Shown here in pieces: positions 1 through 5,625 of a stretch of DNA of 5,961 nucleotides. The position numbers and the translations under genes were made by a program. The DNA is taken from NCBI GenBank assembly GCA_903859225.1, contig CAIOLV010000132.1, forward strand, positions 1-5,961. The letters are read 5' to 3'. Position 1 is the first letter of the stretch. Each line of letters starts with the position of its first letter. The notes under the pieces were generated by a model. That model was not told the DNA's origin, made no database searches, and saw only the letters and a list, made by a program, of their open reading frames with translations. Source of the stretch: an uncultured bacterium (GTDB lineage: Bacteria > Bipolaricaulota > Bipolaricaulia > UBA7950 > UBA9294).

Positions 1-28
1 CGAGATGTTGAAGTGGAGACCCGGCTAG
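1..28 (+). CDS. C-terminal tail of a small ORF ending in MLKWRPG (5' end outside window)
   Basis: Only the last codons are in view: in the frame of positions 2-28 they read E-M-L-K-W-R-P-G-stop (TAG at 26-28). A 27-nt tail alone would not be callable. However, the complete small ORF that follows (54-191) ends in E-M-M-K-W-R-P-G-stop, with 26 of 27 bases identical, and the similarity ends right after the stop codon. This suggests that the window begins inside the last codons of a tandem paralogue. The frame is open to the left edge. No function is recognised. Alternatively, this is just a DNA repeat that happens to include a stop codon. Confidence 0.5.
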
Positions 29-43
29 ACACCGAGCGAGCGT

Positions 44-48
44 GGAGG
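44..48 (+). promoter_or_regulatory. Shine-Dalgarno for the 45-aa ORF, upstream start
   Basis: GGAGG lies 5 nt before ATG 54 and supports the longer start. A competing AGGGAG at 79-84 lies 8 nt before in-frame ATG 93, so both starts are ribosome-accessible on sequence grounds. Confidence 0.45.
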
Positions 49-53
49 CGGAC

Positions 54-191
54 ATGAAGTGGGGCGGGTTCAACCGAGAGGGAGAGAAGACGATGAAGAA
101 GCTGCTTGGCGGGAAGGCGTTGTACGTGCTGTTGACGATCGCTGCGGCCGGTCTCTTGATGAGTGAGATGATGAAGTGGAGACCCGGCTAG
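54..191 (+). CDS. Small single-TM membrane protein (45 aa), KWRPG tail, unknown function
   Basis: The 45-codon ORF starts at ATG 54 and stops at TAG 189-191. Residues 1-22 are polar and basic (K2, R8, K12, K15, K16, K21). Residues 23-37 are hydrophobic (L-Y-V-L-L-T-I-A-A-A-G-L-L-M-S), enough for one short membrane helix or a signal-anchor. The tail E-M-M-K-W-R-P-G follows. Two starts are possible. ATG 54 has GGAGG at 44-48, 5 nt upstream. In-frame ATG 93 has AGGGAG at 79-84, 8 nt upstream, and would give a 32-aa protein beginning M-K-K-L-L. I favour 54 slightly for length, but 93 gives a more usual small-membrane-protein N-terminus. I do not recognise the family. The best evidence for coding is the shared tail with the preceding ORF, whose similarity stops at the stop codon. 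It lies 94 nt upstream of the HD-GYP gene on the same strand, so co-expression is possible but not shown. Confidence 0.55.
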   Translation: MKWGGFNREGEKTMKKLLGGKALYVLLTIAAAGLLMSEMMKWRPG

Positions 192-209
192 GGTGTGCGC
201 CGACCGTCC

Positions 210-238
210 TGGGCAGGCGCTCAGGATTCCAGTAAGAT
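210..238 (+). promoter_or_regulatory. Candidate sigma70-like promoter for the HD-GYP operon
   Basis: TGGGCA (210-215, 4 of 6 matches to TTGACA) and TAAGAT (233-238, 4 of 6 to TATAAT) are separated by exactly 17 nt. Transcription would begin near 245 and give a leader of about 40 nt before ATG 286, with the Shine-Dalgarno inside it. This is the only reasonable pairing I found in the 94-nt gap after the microprotein. Two 4/6 boxes are weak evidence, and read-through from upstream is the alternative. Confidence 0.3.
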
Positions 239-275
239 TCGGATGACGCGTGGGATGGGGCTGACGGCGATGGCT

Positions 276-281
276 AGGAGG
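276..281 (+). promoter_or_regulatory. Shine-Dalgarno AGGAGG for the HD-GYP gene
   Basis: AGGAGG sits 4 nt before ATG 286. An in-frame TGA at 262-264, with no other start codon between it and 286, makes 286 the only usable start. The spacing is short, but the match to the anti-SD is complete. Confidence 0.7.
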
Positions 282-285
282 GCGG

Positions 286-1596
286 ATGCGACTCCCTTTG
301 CGGGCAGCGGTTTTGGTGTCCCTCCTTGTTCTCGTGAGCCTCGCCTCCCTCGGGTGGGGGTTCGCCCATCTTCCGCAGCCGACACCTGATAACCTAGTCC
401 TCTTTTTCGTTTTTGCGATTCTCGCTGTATTCGCCGAGGTCTACGCGACGTGGATCCCCGCATACAAGTGGGAGATCTCTAGTTCCATTGCCATCTACCT
501 TGCGGGGCTCTTCATCCTCGGCCCTGACTTGGTTCTTCCTCTTGTCTTCTTTTCTTCCGTTGTGTCAGAGCTTCTCCTCCGCTGGGGCACGCGAAAAGCA
601 GAGTGGAGTTCCGCCATCGTTCCGATTGCCTTCAACGTCGCCCAGGCGACGGTCGGGGTTGCTGCGGCCGGCGTTCTCATTCGAGTCTTCCAGCGCGGGG
701 CCCTCGAGATGCGACGACCGGAGGATTTCGCCATCGCGATCGGCGCTTTCCTGATTCTCTTCCTCCTCAATGTCACCCTCGTGGTCGGGATCATCTCCAC
801 GACGCAGAAGCGCTCCTTCTGGCACCTATTGTTCGAGAACCTTCGCGCGTTCGTCATCCAGTATGCCGTCCTCTGCGTGTCGGCCATCCTCCTCGCCGTG
901 CTGCGGTCGATCTCCGTGTGGCACGTGTTTCTCGCCCTGTTCCCGCTGACGCTGGTCCACATCTCGTTCCGCAGCTATCTCAAGCTCCAGACTCAGGCGC
1001 GCAGCACGTTCGAGAGGATTTCCGAACTCCTCGACACCCGCGACCACTACACCGCCGTCCACTCGAGCGAAGTGGCCGTGCTGGCCATGGAGATCGGCAG
1101 GGAGATGGGGATGCCCCAAGGCGAGCTGGAGCAGATCGACATTGCCGCCCGCGTTCACGACATCGGCAAGGTGGCGATTCCCGACTCCATCCTCCTCAAG
1201 CCGGGCCCACTGAATGACGCGGAGTGGAAGGTCATGAAGACGCATCCGGTGGTCAGCGCGCAGCTCATTGAGGGGCTTGAGATCTATTCCACCGTCGCCA
1301 GCGCCGTACGGCATGAACACGAGCGTTGGGACGGATCAGGCTATCCCGACGGGTTGAAGGGCGAGGAGATTCCGCTCATTTCGCGCGTGATCGCCGCGGC
1401 CGACATCTACAACGCCCTGTCTACCGACCGACCGTACCGGAAAGCCTTCACGCACGAAGAGACAGCGCGGATGATCCGAGACATGCAGGGAACGGACATC
1501 GATCCGTCGGTCGCTGTCGCGCTCCTTCGGGTCATCGATCGAAAGCAGGCGAAGGGAGTCGCGCGCCCCGCGGCCGCCGAAAACGCCCTCGCATGA
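286..1596 (+). CDS. Membrane HD-GYP domain phosphohydrolase (putative c-di-GMP phosphodiesterase)
   Basis: This 436-aa protein has two parts. Residues 1-230 are an integral membrane region with roughly seven hydrophobic segments (about 7-27, 37-57, 66-98, 110-134, 148-171, 187-206, 211-228). It resembles the membrane sensor modules placed before bacterial signalling outputs and has no recognisable ligand motif. Residues 245-415 form an HD-GYP domain: H259 (V-H-S-S-E-V), H291-D292 and K295 in H-D-I-G-K, H320 in K-T-H-P, the block R-H-E-H-E-R-W-D-G-S-G-Y-P at 342-354, and D373 in A-A-D-I-Y-N-A. Proteins of this family hydrolyse cyclic di-GMP (some cGAMP) in the cytoplasm using two or three bound metals. 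The usual His-His-Glu is here Glu344-His345-Glu346, preceded by His343, so the metal site may be a variant. There is no GGDEF, PAS or response-regulator domain. The start at 286 is fixed by an upstream in-frame stop and AGGAGG at 276-281. The gene overlaps the next by ATGA. Substrate and signal are inferred from family only. Confidence 0.93.
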   Translation: MRLPLRAAVLVSLLVLVSLASLGWGFAHLPQPTPDNLVLFFVFAILAVFAEVYATWIPAYKWEISSSIAIYLAGLFILGPDLVLPLVFFSSVVSELLLRWGTRKAEWSSAIVPIAFNVAQATVGVAAAGVLIRVFQRGALEMRRPEDFAIAIGAFLILFLLNVTLVVGIISTTQKRSFWHLLFENLRAFVIQYAVLCVSAILLAVLRSISVWHVFLALFPLTLVHISFRSYLKLQTQARSTFERISELLDTRDHYTAVHSSEVAVLAMEIGREMGMPQGELEQIDIAARVHDIGKVAIPDSILLKPGPLNDAEWKVMKTHPVVSAQLIEGLEIYSTVASAVRHEHERWDGSGYPDGLKGEEIPLISRVIAAADIYNALSTDRPYRKAFTHEETARMIRDMQGTDIDPSVAVALLRVIDRKQAKGVARPAAAENALA

Positions 1597-2144
1597 TCTT
1601 TCTCTACGCGGTGGCTATTGGAATTGCGTTGGGGTACGCGTTGCGCGGCCGACTTGCCCATCTCGCAGCGCTGCGCCTACGCTGCCTGTGGCTCGTCATG
1701 CTGGCGCTTGTGATCCAGTTTCTCATCTTCCCTCTCTTCACGCCGGAGCCCGTGATCCCTTACGGCACGGCAGTGCTCCACGGGGTCTCCTACGGACTCG
1801 TCTTCCTCTGGCTCCTGCTGAACGTTCGAGTCCGGCCGCTCATTGTGGTAGGAGCGGGAGCTCTTCTGAATCTCCTCGTCGTCTTCGTGAACGGGGGCTA
1901 CATGGCGGCCTCGCCCACTGCGCTCGCTCACGCCGGTCTCACCTCGGTTGCGGAAACCATAGCTCGCGGGGAGACCTATGGGAACATCGTCGGGATGAGT
2001 GCAGCGACCCGGCTGAACTTCCTAGGAGACTGGATCGCGCTGCCTCGCGGACTCCCCTTTGCGACCGCGATGAGCGTCGGGGACGCCGTGATCATGGTGG
2101 GGCTCATGTGGCTTCTCGTGAAGGGGATGAGAACACGTGGCTAG
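1593..2144 (+). CDS. DUF5317 family membrane protein
   Basis: This 183-aa, very hydrophobic protein has about five membrane segments (about 2-17, 30-50, 58-78, 82-100, 155-177). It carries conserved-looking blocks of DUF5317: V-N-G-G-Y-M-A at 99-105, T-R-L-N-F-L-G-D-W-I-A-L at 139-150 and S-V-G-D at 161-164. The family is uncharacterised. ATG 1593 overlaps the HD-GYP stop as ATGA. No good Shine-Dalgarno precedes it, which points to translation by termination-reinitiation from the HD-GYP gene. The open frame extends upstream to ATG 1326, but that portion is arginine-rich and antiparallel in character to the HD-GYP coding frame, so it is rejected. The 3' end overlaps the next gene by 8 nt. The coupling suggests that it acts with the membrane HD-GYP protein, perhaps as a partner of its sensor part. 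That role is inference. Confidence 0.85.
   Translation: MIFLYAVAIGIALGYALRGRLAHLAALRLRCLWLVMLALVIQFLIFPLFTPEPVIPYGTAVLHGVSYGLVFLWLLLNVRVRPLIVVGAGALLNLLVVFVNGGYMAASPTALAHAGLTSVAETIARGETYGNIVGMSAATRLNFLGDWIALPRGLPFATAMSVGDAVIMVGLMWLLVKGMRTRG
2121..2127 (+). promoter_or_regulatory. Shine-Dalgarno deciding the GTG start of the acyl-CoA ligase
   Basis: AAGGGGA lies inside the end of the DUF5317 gene and 9 nt before GTG 2137. The next in-frame GTG (2146) would be 18 nt away, so 2137 is preferred. Confidence 0.55.
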
Positions 2145-4239
2145 AGTGCTCGAGCAGTTGCTCTCTCCTCGATCCGTCGCCGTGGTCGGCGCAAGTCCCA
2201 AGGCGGGGTCCGTCGGAGGAGAGATTCTGCGCAACCTCCAGCGGTGTGGGTTTCCCGGTGCGATCTTCCCGGTCAACCCGAAGTACGCGACGGTGGATGG
2301 GATCCCCTGCGTCTCCTCGGTTGCTGAGCTGCCCGACGGAGTTGACCTCGCGATCCTTGCCATCAATCGCGATCTCGTGCTCGACGAGGTGGAAAGCTGC
2401 GCGAAGCGCGGCATCCGAAACCTGGTGATTATCACCGCGGGGTTCAAGGAGAGCGGCAACGCGGGGGTGGAACGGGAACGCGTGCTGCGAGAGTCCATTC
2501 GACGACATGGACTGAACGTCGTCGGCCCGAACTGCATGGGCATTATCAACAGCTCTCCTTCGGTGCACCTCAACGCGTCCTTCTCGCGTTGGTTTCCGCA
2601 AGGGGGAGGCATCGCCTTCATCTCTCAGAGCGGTTCGCTGGGAGAGACGCTCTTGGAGTGCTTTGGGAACGCGGGCCTCGGCGTCTCTCTGTTCGTTAAC
2701 CTCGGAAACCGTGCCGGGTTGTCCGAGAACGACTTCCTGGCGCACCTTGCGTCTGAGCCAGCCTGTTCCGCCATCTTCCTCTACCTGGAGAGCTTCGCGG
2801 CCCCGGCGGGGTTTCGGGAACACGTTGAGCGGATCTCCAAGACAAAGCCTGTCGTCGTGCTCAAGGCCGGACGAACGGAGGCGGGAGCAGCGGCCGTTGC
2901 GTCGCACACCGGATCGCTCGCCAGTTCGGACGCTATCGTGGAGGCGTTTCTCAACCAATGCGGCGCCCTGCGTGTGACGACGATCCAGGAGGCGCTGACC
3001 GCGCTGCGCGCCATGGAACGCGGTGTGTTGCCACGCGGAGATCGCGTTGCGATTCTGACGAACGCTGGAGGCGCGGGAATTATCGCCGCCGACGCCTGTG
3101 AGCGCGTTGGTATCGCGGTCCCCGCGTTTGGCGAACGTGCGAGACGCGAACTCGCTCTCTTCCTTCCCGCCGAGGCGGGACTGGGCAACCCCATCGACAT
3201 GATCGCTACCGCCGGCGCCGCGGACTACGGGCAGGGACTGGCCGTCGGGCTTACCGAAGCGGATGCGGCCATCGTCATCTTCCGCCCTCCCCTCGTGCTC
3301 AAGGATGCTCCGGAGGCCGTCGCGGATCGGATCGTCGAGGGGGCGCTGACTGCGCCGGACAAGCCCGTTCTCATCTGCACGTTGAGCGAGCAATCCACGC
3401 CCGCCGTCGAGCACCTGCGCGCGGCGAGACTCCCGGTGTACGCGATGCCGGAGACCGCGGTCGAGGCGTTGGCCGTCCTCAACCGCGCTCGCCGGATCCG
3501 CGAAAGCTGGCAAGCCCCGGAGGCTCCGCGCTCCTTCGACCGGACCCGTGCGCGAGTCGTCATCGAGCGTGTTGTGGCCGAAGGGCGAGTCGGCCTCTAC
3601 TTCGAGGAAGGAGCGGAGATCCTCACGGCATACGGAATCCCTGTCTGCGCGTTCCGCTATGTGACGAGCGCCGACGAAGCGGTGACTGCTGCGAAGACGT
3701 TGGGGTACCCCCTTGTCGCAAAAGTCGACTCCCCTCAGCTCTTCCATCGCTTCGAGCACGGTGCCGTCATCACAGGAATCGCCGGCGAAGGCGAGTTGTG
3801 CGACGCGGTCGACCGTCTGAAGAGCGTCGTACGCCGCGCCGGGTTTGAGGGTGCGCGCATCCTCCTTCAGGAAATGCGCCGCGGGCGCGAGCTGATCTAC
3901 GGAGTGGAACGCGATCCGTCATTCGGTCCCATCGTGATGTTCGGACTGGGAGGCACGTTCGTCGAGGCGCTGAACGACGTAGCGTTCGCGGTGGCGCCGG
4001 TCAGCCCCTACCAGGCTGCGGCGACGGTCCACTCCATCCGCTCGTTCCGCCTGCTGGAGGCATTCCGCGGCGAGGAGGCCGCCGACCTGCCGGCGCTCGT
4101 CGACCTCCTCACATCCCTCAGCCACCTGGCGATCGATCTGCCGGACGTCGCGGAAATCGACCTGAATCCGGTCATCGCCAACGCGAGAGATGCAGCGGCT
4201 GTCGACATCCTCATCAAGCTCCAACCCACGCCGATCTAG
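2137..4239 (+). CDS. Acetate/acyl-CoA ligase, ADP(NDP)-forming, fused alpha-beta subunits
   Basis: This 700-aa cytoplasmic enzyme interconverts acyl-CoA + ADP + Pi and acid + CoA + ATP, giving substrate-level ATP in fermentative or acetogenic metabolism. Domain order is as follows. A CoA-binding Rossmann domain covers about 1-135 (V-V-G-A-S-P at 16-21, G-P-N-C-M-G at 130-135). A succinyl-CoA-ligase-like domain covers about 150-290, with the phosphorylated histidine H257 in S-H-T-G-S. A second ligase_CoA domain covers about 300-435. A C-terminal ATP-grasp domain covers about 485-695, with H537 (L-F-H-R), R-D-P-S-F-G-P, F-G-L-G-G and E-I-D-L-N-P. H257 matches the numbering of the catalytic alpha-subunit His in characterised archaeal ACD, and H537 corresponds to the second, ATP-grasp-borne His. 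Both are intact, so the protein should be active. The stretch after H537 reads H-G-A-V where G-G-V is usual. There is no GNAT domain, so it is not a Pat-type protein acetyltransferase. Acyl specificity (acetate, propionate, branched or aryl acids) cannot be read from sequence. GTG start at 2137; 8-nt overlap with the DUF5317 gene; stop shared with convergent asnS. Confidence 0.93.
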   Translation: MARVLEQLLSPRSVAVVGASPKAGSVGGEILRNLQRCGFPGAIFPVNPKYATVDGIPCVSSVAELPDGVDLAILAINRDLVLDEVESCAKRGIRNLVIITAGFKESGNAGVERERVLRESIRRHGLNVVGPNCMGIINSSPSVHLNASFSRWFPQGGGIAFISQSGSLGETLLECFGNAGLGVSLFVNLGNRAGLSENDFLAHLASEPACSAIFLYLESFAAPAGFREHVERISKTKPVVVLKAGRTEAGAAAVASHTGSLASSDAIVEAFLNQCGALRVTTIQEALTALRAMERGVLPRGDRVAILTNAGGAGIIAADACERVGIAVPAFGERARRELALFLPAEAGLGNPIDMIATAGAADYGQGLAVGLTEADAAIVIFRPPLVLKDAPEAVADRIVEGALTAPDKPVLICTLSEQSTPAVEHLRAARLPVYAMPETAVEALAVLNRARRIRESWQAPEAPRSFDRTRARVVIERVVAEGRVGLYFEEGAEILTAYGIPVCAFRYVTSADEAVTAAKTLGYPLVAKVDSPQLFHRFEHGAVITGIAGEGELCDAVDRLKSVVRRAGFEGARILLQEMRRGRELIYGVERDPSFGPIVMFGLGGTFVEALNDVAFAVAPVSPYQAAATVHSIRSFRLLEAFRGEEAADLPALVDLLTSLSHLAIDLPDVAEIDLNPVIANARDAAAVDILIKLQPTPI
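4236..4239. other. CTAG palindrome carrying the stop codons of two convergent genes
   Basis: TAG at 4237-4239 ends the ligase on the plus strand. The same four base pairs read TAG on the minus strand (4238-4236) and end asnS. The genes overlap by 4 bp and leave no room for a conventional intergenic terminator. Confidence 0.95.
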
Positions 4240-5531
4240 GGGTAAAGGCGATGGATCTGCCGCGGGAACGGGATGACCTCCCGAATGTGCGCCGCACCGC
4301 AGATCCACGTGATGACTCGCTCGAGGCCCATCCCGAACCCTGAATGGGGCACGGAGCCGTACCGACGCAGGTCGATGTACCACTCGTAGGGCTCTCGCGG
4401 GAGCTTGTTCTCCTCGAGTTGAGCGACGAGCTCCGCCTCGCTGTCGACGCGCTGACTGCCGCCGATGATCTCGCCGTACCCCTCGGGAGCGATCAGATCC
4501 GCGGCGAGGACACGCGATGGGTCCTTGGGATCGCGTTTCATGTAGAACGGCTTCATCACGACCGGGAAACGTTCGATGAACACGGGCCGCCCGAAGTGTG
4601 TTCCGAGCGTCTCCTCTTCCGGAGCCCCGAAGTCGTCACCGAACTCGACCGCATGTCCTTCCTCCTTGAGGAGGCGGACAGCGTCCCCGTAGTCTAGACG
4701 CGCGAACGGCTCTCGCACCTCGCGAAGCAGCGCGTCCGTGTCGCGCTCGAGCTCTGCGAGGTCGTCCTTCCGCTCCGCGACGACCGTCTCGACGAGGTAG
4801 CGCACGAGGTCCTCCTGCAGCTTGAGGTTTGCCTCGTGGTCATAGAAGGCCATCTCGGCCTCGGCAATCCAGAATTCCGTCACGTGCTTGCGTGTCTTCG
4901 ACTTCTCGGCGCGGAACGCGGGTCCGATCCAGTACACGCGTCCGAGGGCCATCGCCGTTGCCTCGAGGTAGAGCTGGCCGCTCTGGCTCAGGTATGCCTT
5001 GTCGCCGAAGTAGTCGAGCTCAAATAGCGTCGTCGTTCCTTCGACCGACGCCCCCGTGAGGATCGGCGCTTCGGTGGCCACGAAGCCGCGCTCGTGGAAG
5101 AACGCGCGGAACGCGCGGAACGCCGCATCGCGCACGCGCAGGATCGGCACCTGGCGCCCGGTGCGAATCCACAAGTGGCGATGGTCGAGAAGAAACCCAG
5201 GCGTCTGCTCTTTCAGCTCGATCGGGAAGTCGCTCGTTGGCTCATGCACGACCTCGAGGCCCGTGAGCTGCATCTCGCACCCGCTGGGGGCGCGGCGATC
5301 CTCGCGCAGGGTCCCGGTTGCCACGACCGACGTCTCGCGCGGCAGACGCGCGGCGAGGGACAAGAGCTGCGGGTTGTCTGACTCCGCGAGCACTCCCTGC
5401 AGGACACCCGTGCCGTCCCGCAGCTGCAGAAAGAGAATCTTCCCGCTCGAACGCTTGTTGTAGAGCCACCCCTTGAGGGTGACCGATTCCCCTAGGTGGT
5501 CACGCGCCTCGGAGATTGTGATCGATGCCAT
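4236..5531 (-). CDS. asnS: Asparaginyl-tRNA synthetase
   Basis: This 431-aa class IIb aminoacyl-tRNA synthetase charges tRNA-Asn with asparagine in the cytoplasm. An N-terminal OB-fold anticodon-binding domain (about 1-100, G-W-L-Y-N-K-R at 21-27, L-R-D-G-T-G at 37-42) is followed by the catalytic domain. Motif 1 ends in E-A-P-I-L-T-G (154-160). The signature Y-L-S-Q-S-G-Q-L-Y (180-188) separates AsnRS from bacterial AspRS. Motif 2 includes F-R-A-E at 206-209, followed by T-E-F-W. G-Y-G-E-I-I-G-G-S-Q-R lies at 351-361. Motif 3 is G-F-G-M-G-L-E-R (398-405), and the protein closes with P-F-P-R. From memory, the overall sequence is close to the Thermus/archaeal-type AsnRS rather than the longer E. 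coli type. The start at 5531 (M-A-S-I-T-I) is chosen because GGAGGGG precedes it. An in-frame ATG at 5627 adds 32 residues with no family counterpart and overlaps the promoter region. asnS is divergent from the XRE gene and convergent with the acyl-CoA ligase. Confidence 0.96.
   Translation of the reverse strand: MASITISEARDHLGESVTLKGWLYNKRSSGKILFLQLRDGTGVLQGVLAESDNPQLLSLAARLPRETSVVATGTLREDRRAPSGCEMQLTGLEVVHEPTSDFPIELKEQTPGFLLDHRHLWIRTGRQVPILRVRDAAFRAFRAFFHERGFVATEAPILTGASVEGTTTLFELDYFGDKAYLSQSGQLYLEATAMALGRVYWIGPAFRAEKSKTRKHVTEFWIAEAEMAFYDHEANLKLQEDLVRYLVETVVAERKDDLAELERDTDALLREVREPFARLDYGDAVRLLKEEGHAVEFGDDFGAPEEETLGTHFGRPVFIERFPVVMKPFYMKRDPKDPSRVLAADLIAPEGYGEIIGGSQRVDSEAELVAQLEENKLPREPYEWYIDLRRYGSVPHSGFGMGLERVITWICGAAHIREVIPFPRQIHRLYP
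4252..4307. repeat. 9-bp perfect inverted repeat next to the convergent gene ends
   Basis: TGGATCTGC (4252-4260) and GCAGATCCA (4299-4307) are exact reverse complements with a 38-nt loop. Inside the loop, CGGGA (4269-4273) and TCCCG (4279-4283) form a second 5-bp stem. The structure lies 13 nt past the ligase stop and within the last codons of asnS. It has no U tract, so it is not an intrinsic terminator of the usual kind. It could slow RNA polymerase or protect 3' ends, or it may be chance within conserved codons. Confidence 0.35.
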
Positions 5532-5536
5532 CGCCG

Positions 5537-5543
5537 CCCCTCC
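5537..5543 (-). promoter_or_regulatory. Shine-Dalgarno for asnS
   Basis: On the minus strand GGAGGGG ends 5 nt before ATG 5531 (7 nt when counted from GGAGG). It fixes 5531 over the upstream in-frame ATG at 5627. Confidence 0.8.
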
Positions 5544-5560
5544 GTTGTCTGGGTGCGGAG

Positions 5561-5589
5561 AGGGTAGGAGAGGCAGACCCCGTTTGCAA
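5561..5589 (-). promoter_or_regulatory. Candidate asnS promoter
   Basis: On the minus strand TTGCAA (5589-5584, 4 of 6) and TACCCT (5566-5561, 3 of 6) are 17 nt apart. They would start transcription near 5554, leaving a leader of about 23 nt that contains the Shine-Dalgarno. The -10 match is poor. I see no T-box or other leader structure in this 116-nt gap, and it is too short for one. Confidence 0.3.
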
Positions 5590-5609
5590 GACGATCCGGC
5601 CCGAGAGGC

Positions 5610-5625
5610 GTTGACAAATGGCAAC
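5610..5625. promoter_or_regulatory. Candidate operator: 16-bp imperfect palindrome over the -35 box
   Basis: GTTGACAA and ATGGCAAC pair as GTTGnCA/TGnCAAC, matching at 6 of 8 arm positions. The site covers the whole -35 hexamer of the XRE promoter. XRE-family dimers bind palindromes of this size, so autorepression is a reasonable inference. The candidate asnS -35 lies about 20 bp away. Confidence 0.35.

Larger units (their letters stand above)
2..191 (+). repeat. 27-bp near-perfect direct repeat (copies 2-28 and 165-191)
   Basis: The two copies differ only at one base (T at 8, A at 171). Both end exactly at a TAG stop codon, and the flanking bases differ on the right (acacc versus ggtgt). 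The copies are 163 bp apart. In both, the reading frame gives the same peptide tail apart from L versus M. A shorter echo, ATGAAGTGG, occurs at the start of the complete ORF (54-62). Confidence 0.8.

Noticed and set aside
1..191. 27-bp repeats as phage or integron attachment sites, or as CRISPR repeats
   Set aside because: Only two copies 163 bp apart, no integrase or cas gene, and the repeat coincides with a reading frame ending at the same stop.
197..226. Possible hairpin terminator after the microprotein (GCGCC 197-201 with GGCGC 216-220)
   Set aside because: Five-bp stem with a 14-nt loop, competing pairings and no following T run; too weak to call.
195..463. Short frames around the start of the HD-GYP gene on both strands
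   Set aside because: They overlap the well-supported ATG 286 gene and its ribosome site and have no motifs.
603..1217. 204-codon plus-strand frame inside the HD-GYP gene
   Set aside because: Arginine/proline/histidine-rich shadow frame. The overlapping frame encodes the conserved HD-GYP protein.
495..1320. Minus-strand frames opposite the HD-GYP gene
   Set aside because: No motifs, biased composition and no ribosome site; antisense shadows.
1326..1592. Upstream extension of the DUF5317 frame to ATG 1326
   Set aside because: The extra 89 residues are arginine-rich and overlap the conserved end of HD-GYP. The ATGA overlap start at 1593 begins with a membrane helix as expected.
2104..3759. 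551-codon open frame on the minus strand opposite the acyl-CoA ligase
   Set aside because: Its product is rich in R, E, D and G with no domain pattern. It is the antisense shadow of a GC-rich gene whose plus-strand protein carries all family motifs.
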